Assembly (NCBI GenBank): GCA_021604505.1
Contig: BQJC01000001.1
Location: forward strand, 704,218 to 768,217
Length of the DNA stretch: 64,000 nt
Origin: Nitrospinaceae bacterium
GTDB taxonomy: Bacteria > Nitrospinota > Nitrospinia > Nitrospinales > VA-1
Reading direction: 5' to 3'
Shown here in pieces: positions 31,617 to 40,331 of this stretch. Under the pieces are notes generated by a model. It did no database searches, had not been told where the DNA came from, and saw only the letters and a program-made list of their open reading frames with translations. Every line of letters begins with the position of its first letter. Within the stretch, counting starts at the first letter, position 1. The position numbers and the translations under genes were made by a program.

Positions 31617-33916
31617 ATTTCCTCATTGAACTCCTGGGGTCCGGTCCGTCGGAATACAACGAATGGGACATCCAATGGGCTCCCGAAAATATTGAACTGA
31701 TCCTCGCTCTTCTTTGCGTGGCGGTTCCTTTGGCGTTGTGGTTTTTTTGGACCAGCCTGTCACGCGTTCCTTCTCGTCTCAAAAAGGTTTTCCTGTTCAG
31801 TTTGCGAATGTTTGTATTTGTTCTCCTTGGGCTGCTTCTTCTAAAACCGCAGTTGGAATTAAAAAAAAGCCATTCCCTAAAAAACTCCATCGCCGTTTTG
31901 CTCGATGACAGTAAGAGCATGGCCATCAAAACGTTTCCCACCGAAGAGACCAGAATCGACTTGGTGCGAAAAACGGTGGAAGCGAACCAGGGATATTTTG
32001 ACGCCTTAAAAAACGACTTCAACGTCGATCTGTTTTTTGTTTCCGATCATATCAAATCTGTATCCGATGCCAATCCAACCACAGGGTACGAGCCTCGGAC
32101 CCCGAACACCGATTTTGATCGAGTGTTTACGCAATTAAAAAAGCAGTATGAGAAAAAGCCTTTGAAGGGCGTTTTCCTGTTCACCGATGGCGCCGATCTG
32201 ACCGAGGGAACGGGCGAGGCGTCCAGCGACCTGATGGAACGTCTTGCAGGCATAGACGGTCCGGTTCATACCTTTCAGGCGGGGACCAATGAATCGTTTA
32301 AGGACCTGTCCATCCAGAATCTGGACGCTCCCGATTTTGGATTTGTTCATCAGCCGATCGACCTTTCCGTTTCCCTGTACGCCTCGTCCATGGGAAATAG
32401 AAATATTCCTCTGGTACTTAAAGAAGGAAAGAACATCCTTATTTCAAAAATTGTGGAAATTCGGGAAGACCAGGTTTCCTATGATGTGGATCTGGAGTTC
32501 ACTCCCAAGGATTTGGGAAACCGGATTTACTCCTTGTCGGTTCCCTTGTTTGCAGGCGAGTCCATTGGTTCCAACAACACCCGGGATTTTCAGGTGAAGG
32601 TCATCCGCGACCGCACCCGCGTACTGCATCTCAATGGCCGGCCTTCCTGGGACTCGCGTTTTTTGCGCGAAGTGCTGGTCAACAACCCAAAGGTGGATCT
32701 GTTGTCTTTTTTCATTCTCAGAACGCTGGGCGACGACGTGGCCGCCCCCACCTCGGAACTCAGTCTGATTCCTTTTCCTTCCAACCTGTTGTTCAGCGAT
32801 TATCTCAATTCGTTCGATCTGGTCATTTTTCAGAATTTTCGGTTCGAGTCGTTCATCGACAAAAACCTGCTCAATAACATCAAAAACTACGTCATGCAGG
32901 GAGGGGCGTTTTTAATGATTGGCGGGGAACTGTCCTTTCAGGGAGGCGGTTATGAACGAACTCCCATTGAGGATATATTGCCGGTCAACATGCAACGCAG
33001 CGGCAAACAATATTTGAACGAAGAGTTTCGTCCCGTACTGGAAAGAAATCTGCTTCAACACCCGATCTTACGCCTGGAAAGAAAGGCGGAGTTCAACGAA
33101 AAGACCTGGCAATCCCTTCCTCCGTTAAACGGTCTCAATCTGGGTCTCGTGCCCAAACCCGGCGCCTACGTTTTAGCGGGAGCTGAAAAAGCCGACGGCA
33201 AGACGTTACGCCCGGTTCTGGTTGCCACCCAAATAGGAAAAGGCCGAACCGCCGTACTCGCGACCGATTCGTCATGGAATTGGGATTTCCGCAGAGTGGG
33301 GGAGGGAGGCAGTGGCAGGTATTATCAAAGGTTCTGGAACAACATGATCGCCTGGATCACCGACGCCCCTGAGACGCGCCTCTTAAAGCTGGAAACAGAT
33401 AAGGAAAGATACCAGGAGGGTGAAGAGGTTCTCATCAAGTTCAATATCCTGAAGGAAGACTACACTCCCTCTGCCGGAGAAAAGGTGAAACTGACCATCG
33501 TCAAGGGCACCGGGGAACGCGAAAACCAAACATTGGAATCGGATCAAAACGGTGACGGCGGTTTTCAGTTTCTTCCTGAGCTTGAGGGATTTTATTCCGT
33601 CGAAGCGGAAGTGGACCGCAAAAAAAAGAAGATTTCCGACGCCGTAAGCTTCGGTGTTTTCGGAGAATCCGCGGAGTTCGACAAGCCCCTGGTCAACGAT
33701 GCCCTGTTGAAGAAAATTGCCGCGGTGACTGGCGGTCAATACGTGGTGCTGAACGAAACCCGGGATCTGAAGGATTTTAAGTTTGAGAATCCTGAAGTCC
33801 TGGTGCAAACGAAAAGAAAAACCTATTCCTTGTGGGACAACTGGTGGTCCTACGGACTTCTGGTTGGATTTCTCATGATTGACTGGTGGACTCGCAGGAA
33901 ATCCGGTTTGAGTTAG
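31613..33916 (+). CDS. VWA / GATase1-like membrane protein
   Basis: A 767-residue protein starting at a GTG that overlaps the previous stop. Two N-terminal membrane helices (~28-47 and 58-78) precede a von Willebrand A domain with metal site DDSKS (98-102). A class-I glutamine-amidotransferase-like domain (around GGAFLMIGGELSFQGGG), a beta-sandwich, and a C-terminal membrane helix (YGLLVGFLMIDWW) follow. This is the usual partner of DUF4159 proteins. The large middle part faces the periplasm. A role in envelope assembly or chaperoning is inferred from the family neighbourhood only. Confidence 0.8.
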   Translation: MNFLIELLGSGPSEYNEWDIQWAPENIELILALLCVAVPLALWFFWTSLSRVPSRLKKVFLFSLRMFVFVLLGLLLLKPQLELKKSHSLKNSIAVLLDDSKSMAIKTFPTEETRIDLVRKTVEANQGYFDALKNDFNVDLFFVSDHIKSVSDANPTTGYEPRTPNTDFDRVFTQLKKQYEKKPLKGVFLFTDGADLTEGTGEASSDLMERLAGIDGPVHTFQAGTNESFKDLSIQNLDAPDFGFVHQPIDLSVSLYASSMGNRNIPLVLKEGKNILISKIVEIREDQVSYDVDLEFTPKDLGNRIYSLSVPLFAGESIGSNNTRDFQVKVIRDRTRVLHLNGRPSWDSRFLREVLVNNPKVDLLSFFILRTLGDDVAAPTSELSLIPFPSNLLFSDYLNSFDLVIFQNFRFESFIDKNLLNNIKNYVMQGGAFLMIGGELSFQGGGYERTPIEDILPVNMQRSGKQYLNEEFRPVLERNLLQHPILRLERKAEFNEKTWQSLPPLNGLNLGLVPKPGAYVLAGAEKADGKTLRPVLVATQIGKGRTAVLATDSSWNWDFRRVGEGGSGRYYQRFWNNMIAWITDAPETRLLKLETDKERYQEGEEVLIKFNILKEDYTPSAGEKVKLTIVKGTGERENQTLESDQNGDGGFQFLPELEGFYSVEAEVDRKKKKISDAVSFGVFGESAEFDKPLVNDALLKKIAAVTGGQYVVLNETRDLKDFKFENPEVLVQTKRKTYSLWDNWWSYGLLVGFLMIDWWTRRKSGLS

Positions 33917-33980
33917 CGTCTCAACAGTGAAGCGTTCGAGAACCATAAAGTTCATTGTGCTGAAAATGGATTTCAGGTAA

Positions 33981-34007
33981 GATCAACCCCCTGAACGGGT
34001 TTTGATC
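33981..34007. repeat. Inverted repeat before the PLD-like gene
   Basis: GATCAA (33981-33986) and TTGATC (34002-34007) with inner CCC and GGG arms, separated by a short loop. It could be an operator or a weak stem. It is not followed by a T-run. Confidence 0.3.
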
Positions 34008-34058
34008 AAATTCCTTCCTGTTAGACCTAATGGGCATCAGCCGAAAATAAAGGAGAAA

Positions 34059-35396
34059 ATGCAAAAACCATCAAAGAGCACGCCGAATTTTAAACGGTGG
34101 GTGCGGGACCGCATCATGTTTCTTGCCCTGACCATCTTTTTGATCGGCGGATCAGCTTATATTGCCGCTGATCATTTTATCCCGCACGATAATGTCTGGC
34201 TGCATCCGGTCAAAGAATTTTCTCTGCTGATCGCTTTGATCGGAATCGTATCCTTCGGTTATGAAGTGTTTTTGCGGGAACTGACCTTTAGAGAATACAA
34301 GGATGCGCTGGAGGAAATTTTGAATCCAGATGCCGTCCGGTTGGGAATTCAAGCCATTTACAAGGACCGTTCGGAACTGGGGCAGGCGGTGTCGTTTGAG
34401 AGCCTGTTTAAAAAGGTCAATCACGAGATATTCATCGGCGGAACTTCATTGCTGTCGATTTCAACCGCCAGCAGGGAGTTGCTAAAGGAAAAGGTTTTAA
34501 ACGGCATCAACGTCAAATTATTGCTCATGGACCCCAATTCTCCTGTCGTGGAGCTAATTATCAAGCAAGGCGGAGGAAAACACACCTTTCTCAACGAAAT
34601 TAGAACATCGCTTCTGCTTTTGCAAAAGGTGGCGGATGAAATCGAAGAAATTTCAGGATCATCTGGCAATGGAAAGCTGACCGTCCATACTTACGACACC
34701 ATTCCTTCCCATTCATTTATTTCTGTGGATTCCGATGGCTCCAGCGGAGTCATCATTGCCGACATCGGTCCCTATCTTGGGCGTTCGACACCGCGGCCCA
34801 GCATGATCGTCGTCAACAAAAGAAACGGCATGTTCCACTATTGGAAGCTTATGAACGAATTGATGTGGGAAAACAGCAAGCCTGTGAATTTGAAACCTGC
34901 CAAACCGCTGGCTTTAAAAACCAGAACTCTGGTTCTCACCAGTGGGCGGGAAACTGAATTCTATGACACGCAAACAGAAAGCTGGCGCCCGGCCTCCATT
35001 TGTCAGATGGATTCCAATTGGCTGGGTATCAAAGGAAGTCAATGGGTGTGGATACGGGAGTCCGTTACCGTCGAAGAAGCGAAAACCGGCAGTCAAAACA
35101 GGTTTCGGGTGAAATTAAGCGTTCCCCGCCAGAAGGTGGAGTCCCTGGTGCGGGCGGAACTGCTTCTTCGATCCGATGATGCCTGCCACATCACCGTGAA
35201 TGATGTCGGGTTAAAACAGGAATATGGCGGGTCGGATTATCCGGACCCGTTTGTTATCGATATCGATAAATATATCAAGGACGGCGAGAATACGGTCTCC
35301 TTCGAACTCATTTCCTTCGCAAAACCCGATGCGGAAACCCCTGAAGACAACCGCACCGGCCTCATCTATCGTCTCCACATCGAATACCGGGACTAA
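34059..35396 (+). CDS. Membrane protein with PLD-like and beta-sandwich domains
   Basis: ATG 34059 follows AGGAG at short spacing and is preferred over a TTG 19 codons upstream, giving 445 residues. Two membrane helices lie near residues 20-40 (FLALTIFLIGGSAYIAA) and 54-72. Next is a cytoplasmic ~220-residue domain whose pieces (FIGGTSLLSI, VKLLLMDPNSP, HSFISVDSDGSSGVIIADIG) resemble degenerate phospholipase-D-like domains lacking clear HxK motifs. The C-terminal ~150 residues look like a jelly-roll carbohydrate-binding fold (LLRSDDACHITVNDV). Unknown overall. The PLD link is tentative. Confidence 0.6.
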   Translation: MQKPSKSTPNFKRWVRDRIMFLALTIFLIGGSAYIAADHFIPHDNVWLHPVKEFSLLIALIGIVSFGYEVFLRELTFREYKDALEEILNPDAVRLGIQAIYKDRSELGQAVSFESLFKKVNHEIFIGGTSLLSISTASRELLKEKVLNGINVKLLLMDPNSPVVELIIKQGGGKHTFLNEIRTSLLLLQKVADEIEEISGSSGNGKLTVHTYDTIPSHSFISVDSDGSSGVIIADIGPYLGRSTPRPSMIVVNKRNGMFHYWKLMNELMWENSKPVNLKPAKPLALKTRTLVLTSGRETEFYDTQTESWRPASICQMDSNWLGIKGSQWVWIRESVTVEEAKTGSQNRFRVKLSVPRQKVESLVRAELLLRSDDACHITVNDVGLKQEYGGSDYPDPFVIDIDKYIKDGENTVSFELISFAKPDAETPEDNRTGLIYRLHIEYRD

Positions 35397-35609
35397 TAAC
35401 CGGATTCATTGTCAAGCCTCGACCTGTTTGTGTTTCTGCTTTTTATGGTAGCGGCTGCGAAGTCAGATTGTCCTTTTTGAGTGATGATTTCCCCCTTCCC
35501 GGATTCTAACCGGAACCCGCGCCAACCCCTTAAAAGTAATGGAAAAGAATGCGATTTCTGCGACTCAAGCCTTTTGTTTTGCGTGGCTTTCTTCTTGCAA
35601 AATCGCTTA
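35397..35609. other. Intergenic region before the nuo promoter
   Basis: No gene is seen. The interval has a small CCGG-ATTCTAA-CCGG palindrome near 35497 but no strong T-tailed hairpin after the PLD-like gene. Confidence 0.4.
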
Positions 35610-35637
35610 TTGACAGGGGGGGCGAGGCTGATATAAT
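35610..35637 (+). promoter_or_regulatory. Consensus sigma-70 promoter of the nuo operon
   Basis: TTGACA (35610-35615) and TATAAT (35632-35637) are both perfect, with a 16-base spacer rich in G. Transcription would start near 35644, leaving a leader of about 195 bases before nuoA. This is the best promoter in the window and suits a highly expressed respiratory complex. Confidence 0.85.
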
Positions 35638-35643
35638 CCCGTG

Positions 35644-35838
35644 TCCAATCACTTTATGTCATTCTGTGAATGGGATAGTGCTAACATAAACCGATGTTAT
35701 TTATTGCCATACATCTGTCCTTCACATTAGATTTTGGCGCTTAATCCGCATTTGGATAAACCGGGGGAAAGAGTTTCCAGCAGGAGACGTTTTTCCCAAT
35801 ATGGATTCTTCTAATTTTGGATTGAAGGAAATTTATAA
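35644..35838 (+). promoter_or_regulatory. Long untranslated leader of the nuo operon
   Basis: About 195 bases with no convincing small frame lie between the inferred start site and nuoA. It is A+T-rich with short local repeats (for instance AACAT near 35692 and ATGTT near 35695). No known riboswitch motif is recognised. GAAGGA before nuoA serves as ribosome site. Confidence 0.4.
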
Positions 35839-36192
35839 ATGACGGAATACTTTTTCATTGCTGTATTTGCGGTTGTCGCACTGGTAGTGATCGGAGCCCT
35901 TTTGGCGCTGTCTACGATTCTCGGTCCGAGGAACCCAACTCCCCAAAAATTAATTCCTTACGAGTGTGGTATAATTCCGCGCGAAGAAGCGAAAGGCAGG
36001 TTCCCTGTCCGTTTTGCAACCATCGCCATGCTCTTTATCATCTTTGATATCGAGGTGGTCTTCATGTACCCCTGGGCGGTGGCCCTCGATCAGCTCCAGC
36101 TGTTTGGGTTGATAGAAATGGCGGTTTTCATTGCCATTTTAGGAGTGGCTTACATCTATATCTGGGGTCGAGGAGGTTTGGAATGGGATTGA
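35839..36192 (+). CDS. nuoA: NADH-quinone oxidoreductase subunit A
   Basis: A 117-residue complex I membrane subunit with three helices. The conserved loop [20 protein letters not shown] and the [12 protein letters not shown] segment identify it. It opens the nuo operon behind a GAAGGA ribosome site and overlaps nuoB by 10 bases. It helps form the quinone/proton-coupling junction between the two arms. Confidence 0.97.
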   Translation: MTEYFFIAVFAVVALVVIGALLALSTILGPRNPTPQKLIPYECGIIPREEAKGRFPVRFATIAMLFIIFDIEVVFMYPWAVALDQLQLFGLIEMAVFIAILGVAYIYIWGRGGLEWD

Positions 36193-36767
36193 TTGATTCT
36201 GCGGTCGATGCGTTTGAGACCGAAGTAAACAATATTAAGTTGAATGTTAAAGATGCCGTGGAGTCGCTCGATTATGATTATGCGGGAGCGGTTTACGACA
36301 GCATTTTGACCACCAAGCTGGGCAAGGTGGTGGGTTGGGCGCAGAAAAACGCCCTTTGGCCTGCAACGTTTGGCCTAGCCTGTTGCGCCATAGAGATGAT
36401 GGCCATGGCCAATTCCCGGTGGGACGCGGCCCGGTTCGGAGCGGAAGTGTTTCGCGCGTCACCGAGACAAGCGGATCTGATGATCGTCTCCGGTCGGGTT
36501 TCTCAAAAGATGGCTCCTGTTCTCAAGCAGATTTACGACCAGATGCCCGAGCCCAAATGGGTGATCTCGATGGGAGCCTGCGCTTCCTGCGGCGGCGTTT
36601 TCAACAATTATTCCATCGTCCAGGGCGTCGATCGCGTGGTCCCGGTGGATGTTTATGTTCCCGGCTGTCCTCCCGGTCCCGAGGCTTTGCTGTACGGCAT
36701 CATCAAGCTCCAGGAGAAAATCATGCAGGAAGCGGGCACGGATCAAGCGAAAAAGAGGATGGCATGA
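36183..36767 (+). CDS. nuoB: NADH-quinone oxidoreductase subunit B
   Basis: A 194-residue peripheral-arm subunit carrying the terminal [4Fe-4S] cluster N2 that reduces quinone. Ligand motifs are visible: the tandem Cys in [11 protein letters not shown], the Cys in GACASCGG and the Cys in PGCPPGPE. The first ~45 residues are an acidic helical extension before the standard core. It overlaps nuoC by ATGA. Confidence 0.97.
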   Translation: MGLIDSAVDAFETEVNNIKLNVKDAVESLDYDYAGAVYDSILTTKLGKVVGWAQKNALWPATFGLACCAIEMMAMANSRWDAARFGAEVFRASPRQADLMIVSGRVSQKMAPVLKQIYDQMPEPKWVISMGACASCGGVFNNYSIVQGVDRVVPVDVYVPGCPPGPEALLYGIIKLQEKIMQEAGTDQAKKRMA

Positions 36768-37294
36768 CCGGAGACGAGGTCATTGAGAAGATAAAGTCGT
36801 CCGTGGGAGACGATATTCAAAAAGGGGAAGTGGACCTCGGTGACGCGGTTATTTTTGTTTCTCCGGAAAACCTGCATAAAGTAGCGCAATTCCTTAAAGA
36901 AGATTCCCAGCTTAATTTTGAATATCTATCCGATATCCGCGGGGTGGACTATCTCGATCAGGACCGTGAGCCGCGCTTTGAAGCGGTCTACGAACTGCAG
37001 TCGTTTGAGCACAATCATGCCGTTCGCATCCGCGTCGGCCTGGAAGAGGAGAATCCCTCAGTTCCGACGGTGTCGGATTTATGGAAAGGCGCTATGTACC
37101 CTGAGCGGGAGTTATTCGATATGTTGGGGTTCGACGTTGCCGGTCATCCCGATCTCAAGCGTTTGATCATGCCGGAGGAATGGGAGGGGCATCCTTTGAG
37201 AAGAGATTATCCTTTGACCATTGAAGATGTGGCTTTTTCGCACAATCGCGATTACAAAAGTGAACTGGTGAAATCCAAACCCCCGACCCGGTGA
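36764..37294 (+). CDS. nuoC: NADH-quinone oxidoreductase subunit C
   Basis: A 176-residue peripheral-arm subunit (30-kDa family), starting at the ATG overlapping the nuoB stop. The signature [37 protein letters not shown] is present in the C-terminal half (quoted here in pieces: [24 protein letters not shown]). It is a separate gene, not fused to nuoD as in E. coli. A reading frame that joins this gene to upstream nuoB sequence is an artefact of frame overlap. An 84-base gap precedes nuoD. Confidence 0.96.
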   Translation: MTGDEVIEKIKSSVGDDIQKGEVDLGDAVIFVSPENLHKVAQFLKEDSQLNFEYLSDIRGVDYLDQDREPRFEAVYELQSFEHNHAVRIRVGLEEENPSVPTVSDLWKGAMYPERELFDMLGFDVAGHPDLKRLIMPEEWEGHPLRRDYPLTIEDVAFSHNRDYKSELVKSKPPTR

Positions 37295-37378
37295 GTTTTT
37301 GGATGAACCTAAAGAAAAAGCCCTATTAAAACCTGTACTTGGCTGGTAAAACTTAAAACTTTTGCCAGGTGATTTAAA

Positions 37379-38578
37379 ATGAGCATCACCGAACAAGGAT
37401 TGTTGGAACGCGACAAAGACACGATGACCCTCAATATGGGTCCTTCGCATCCCAGCACGCATGGGGTTTTCCGGGTGATCCTGGAGATGGATGGGGAGAT
37501 GGTCCTGTCCGCCGAACCTGAAATCGGCTATCTCCACACAGGGATCGAAAAAACCTCGGAAAACAAGCGCTACGTGCACGTCATTCCCATGACCGACAGG
37601 CTCGACTACCTGGCGCCGCCCCAGAATAACCTGGCATTTTGCCTGACCACCGAAAAACTTCTGCAATGTGAAATCCCAATACGGGCCGAGTACCTGCGCG
37701 TCATCATGTGCGAGTTGGCCCGCATCGGCAGTCATCTGGTGTGGCTGGCCACGCACGCCCTCGATATCGGTGCGATGACCGTGTTTCTTTATTGCTGGCG
37801 GGAAAGGGAAATGATCCTCGATCTCAATGAGGAGATCTCCGGGGTCCGCATGATGACCAGCTATATCCGGGTAGGCGGCGTGATGAAAGACGCGACCCCT
37901 GAATGGCTGGGTAAAGTACGAAAGTTCATCGACTACCTGCCAGCCAAGATCGATGAGTACGAACGTCTGCTCACCAACAACCCCATCTGGCTCGACCGGA
38001 CACAAGGCGTCGGCGTGATGACACGCGAAGAGGCCATCAACTGGAGCCTGAGCGGTCCTGCCCTCCGGGCGTCCGGTGTGGATTTTGATTTCCGTAAAAA
38101 ACGGCCGTACAGCGGTTATGAGAATTTTGAATTCGATGTTCCGACCGGCAAGAATGGAGATGTCTACGACCGTTACCTGGTGCGTGTGGAGGAATTGCGT
38201 CAAAGCCGGCGCATCGTGGCGCAGGCCCTGAATAAATTCCCCGACGGTCCTTATAAAGCACAGGACAACAAAGTATCTTTGCCGGATAGAGACACCCTGC
38301 ACACCAGCATGGAAGCGTTGATCCACCATTTCAAACTGGTGTCAGAAGGCATCAGCGTTCCCAAAGGGGAGACGTATGTTCCGACGGAAGGTCCGCGCGG
38401 CGAGGTCGGGTTTTATATCGTCAGCGATGGAAGTAACGTGCCCTATCGGGTGAAATTGCGTGCGCCCTCCTTCATGGCGATCCCTGGTATGTGTCATATG
38501 ATGTCGGGTTCGTTCATTGCGGATGTGGTGGCGATCATCGGAAGCATCGATATCGTGATGGGAGAGGTGGATCGCTGA
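37379..38578 (+). CDS. nuoD: NADH-quinone oxidoreductase subunit D
   Basis: A 399-residue 49-kDa-type subunit that builds the quinone-binding pocket with NuoB. MGPSHPSTHGVFR near the start, EIGYLHTGIEK, CELARIGSHL and GEVGFYIVSDGS mark the family, which descends from [NiFe] hydrogenase large subunits. It ends VMGEVDR, the usual C-terminus. Its stop overlaps the nuoE start by one base (TGATG). Confidence 0.97.
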   Translation: MSITEQGLLERDKDTMTLNMGPSHPSTHGVFRVILEMDGEMVLSAEPEIGYLHTGIEKTSENKRYVHVIPMTDRLDYLAPPQNNLAFCLTTEKLLQCEIPIRAEYLRVIMCELARIGSHLVWLATHALDIGAMTVFLYCWREREMILDLNEEISGVRMMTSYIRVGGVMKDATPEWLGKVRKFIDYLPAKIDEYERLLTNNPIWLDRTQGVGVMTREEAINWSLSGPALRASGVDFDFRKKRPYSGYENFEFDVPTGKNGDVYDRYLVRVEELRQSRRIVAQALNKFPDGPYKAQDNKVSLPDRDTLHTSMEALIHHFKLVSEGISVPKGETYVPTEGPRGEVGFYIVSDGSNVPYRVKLRAPSFMAIPGMCHMMSGSFIADVVAIIGSIDIVMGEVDR

Positions 38579-39054
38579 TGTTCGAGTTTTCCAAAGAAGC
38601 AGAGGAGAAGATCGAAAAGATACTTGCGAAGTATCCGCCCGAGCACAAGCGGTCTGCGTTGTTGCCGCTGTTGACCCTGACGCAACGGCAGGAAAAATAT
38701 ATCAGCCCGGATGCGATGCGGGAAATCGGCCGCCGGCTGGATCTGTCCCCCGCGTATGTGCAATCGGTCTGTTCTTTTTACACCATGTACTCCTTCCAGC
38801 CGGTGGGAAAATACATGATTCTTTTCTGCGTCAATATCAGCTGTCAGTTAAACGGTTGCGACGCACTGCTGGAGCACACGGCTAAAAAGCTGAACATCAA
38901 AGTGGGTGAAACCACGTCGGATAAAAAATTCACCCTGCACCGGGAAGAGTGTCTTGCGGCATGTGCCGGCGCGCCGATGATGCGGATCAACGATACGTTT
39001 TATGAAAACCTGACCCCGAAAAAAATCGATCAGATCCTGGATTCTCTGGACTAA
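38578..39054 (+). CDS. nuoE: NADH-quinone oxidoreductase subunit E
   Basis: A 158-residue 24-kDa-type subunit with a thioredoxin-like [2Fe-2S] domain (cluster N1a). Ligands lie in CVNISC and CLAAC. The start at the TGATG junction is preferred over a longer frame running into nuoD. It works with NuoF in the NADH dehydrogenase module. Confidence 0.95.
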   Translation: MFEFSKEAEEKIEKILAKYPPEHKRSALLPLLTLTQRQEKYISPDAMREIGRRLDLSPAYVQSVCSFYTMYSFQPVGKYMILFCVNISCQLNGCDALLEHTAKKLNIKVGETTSDKKFTLHREECLAACAGAPMMRINDTFYENLTPKKIDQILDSLD

Positions 39055-39062
39055 TAAAGTTT

Positions 39063-40322
39063 ATGACACAGATTTTATTTAAAAATATAAATAAAAAAAA
39101 CCTGCATACCATTGAGGTTTACGAAAAGCAGGGCGGATACAATAGCTTGAAGAAAGCCTTTGCCAGGGAACCTGAGGAGATCGTGGAAATGGTCAAGGCG
39201 TCCGGGCTCAGGGGCCGCGGCGGTGCGGGATTTCCCACGGGGTTGAAATGGAGTTTTCTGGCCAAGGACGTGTTTCCCCGCTATCTCTGTTGCAATGCCG
39301 ATGAAAGCGAGCCGGGAACCTGTAAGGACCGCGAACTCCTGGAAAAAAACCCGCATCTTCTCATCGAGGGCATGATTCTCTGTTCCTACGCCTGCCGGAT
39401 TGAAACCGCCTACAATTATTTGCGCGGCGAGTTCTACGATCTCTGCGAGATCTTTGAGAAAGCGCTGGAAGAGGCGTATGCGAAAGGTTATCTCGGGAAA
39501 AATATACTGGGATCGGGCTTCAATCTCGACATTCACACCCATTTAGGCGCCGGGGCCTACATCTGCGGAGAAGAATCGGCCTTGCTCAACTCGCTTGAAG
39601 GCGGGCGCGGCGAACCACGAATGAAACCGCCGTTTCCCGCTGTGCAGGGGTTGTATGCCAAACCCACGGTCATCAACAACGTCGAGACCCTTTGCGTGGT
39701 TCCCCATATTGTCAACGAAGGCCCGGAGGCTTACGCCGCCATTGGCACCGAAAAAAGCAAAGGAACCAAACTGGTCAGTGTTTCCGGTCACGTTAAGAAG
39801 CCCGGAAATTATGAGGTGGTCATGGGAACCCCCACCCGCGAAATTATCTATGAGATGGCCGGAGGCATTCGCGACGACAACCAGTTGAAAGCCTTCATTC
39901 CCGGCGGATCGTCCGTTCCCATGTTGCCGGCGGATCTGGTGGACACGCCCTACGATTACGAATCCCTGCAGGCGGCGGGAACCATGCTGGGTTCCGGAGC
40001 CCTGATCGTCATCGATCATACGGTCAACGTGGTGGAATCCGCCTTGCGGCTGACCAGTTTTTACATGCACGAATCCTGCGGCAAATGCACTCCCTGCCGG
40101 GAAGGCACGCGCTGGATGTGGCAGATATTGAATCAGATACAAACCGGTCAGGGCAGACCCGAGCAGGTGGAAAAGCTCGTGGACATCTGCGACAACATGA
40201 GCTTTAAATGTTTTTGCCCGCTGGGCGATGCGGCGGTAGCGCCGGTGGCCAGCAGTATCCAGCGTTTCCGCGAAGACTATGAGGAATTACTTGAAAAGAT
40301 GGCGGCCAAAACCGGCGCCTAA
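39063..40322 (+). CDS. nuoF: NADH-quinone oxidoreductase subunit F
   Basis: A 419-residue 51-kDa-type flavoprotein subunit that oxidises NADH. Seen are the NADH/FMN site GRGGAGFPTGLKWSF, CNADESEPGTCKDR and the [4Fe-4S] N3 ligands in CGKCTPCREGT plus the later Cys in FKCFCPLGD. It lies eight bases after nuoE and nine before nuoG. Confidence 0.97.
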   Translation: MTQILFKNINKKNLHTIEVYEKQGGYNSLKKAFAREPEEIVEMVKASGLRGRGGAGFPTGLKWSFLAKDVFPRYLCCNADESEPGTCKDRELLEKNPHLLIEGMILCSYACRIETAYNYLRGEFYDLCEIFEKALEEAYAKGYLGKNILGSGFNLDIHTHLGAGAYICGEESALLNSLEGGRGEPRMKPPFPAVQGLYAKPTVINNVETLCVVPHIVNEGPEAYAAIGTEKSKGTKLVSVSGHVKKPGNYEVVMGTPTREIIYEMAGGIRDDNQLKAFIPGGSSVPMLPADLVDTPYDYESLQAAGTMLGSGALIVIDHTVNVVESALRLTSFYMHESCGKCTPCREGTRWMWQILNQIQTGQGRPEQVEKLVDICDNMSFKCFCPLGDAAVAPVASSIQRFREDYEELLEKMAAKTGA

Positions 40323-40331
40323 AATGAAATC

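Noticed and set aside
36335..37294. A long frame joining out-of-frame nuoB sequence to nuoC
   Set aside because: The first 143 codons are nuoB read in the wrong frame. The real nuoC starts at 36764 in the ATGA overlap.
37112..38329. A 405-codon open frame antisense to nuoD
   Set aside because: It is His/Gln-rich shadow sequence opposite a clear nuoD and nuoC, without ribosome site or domain.
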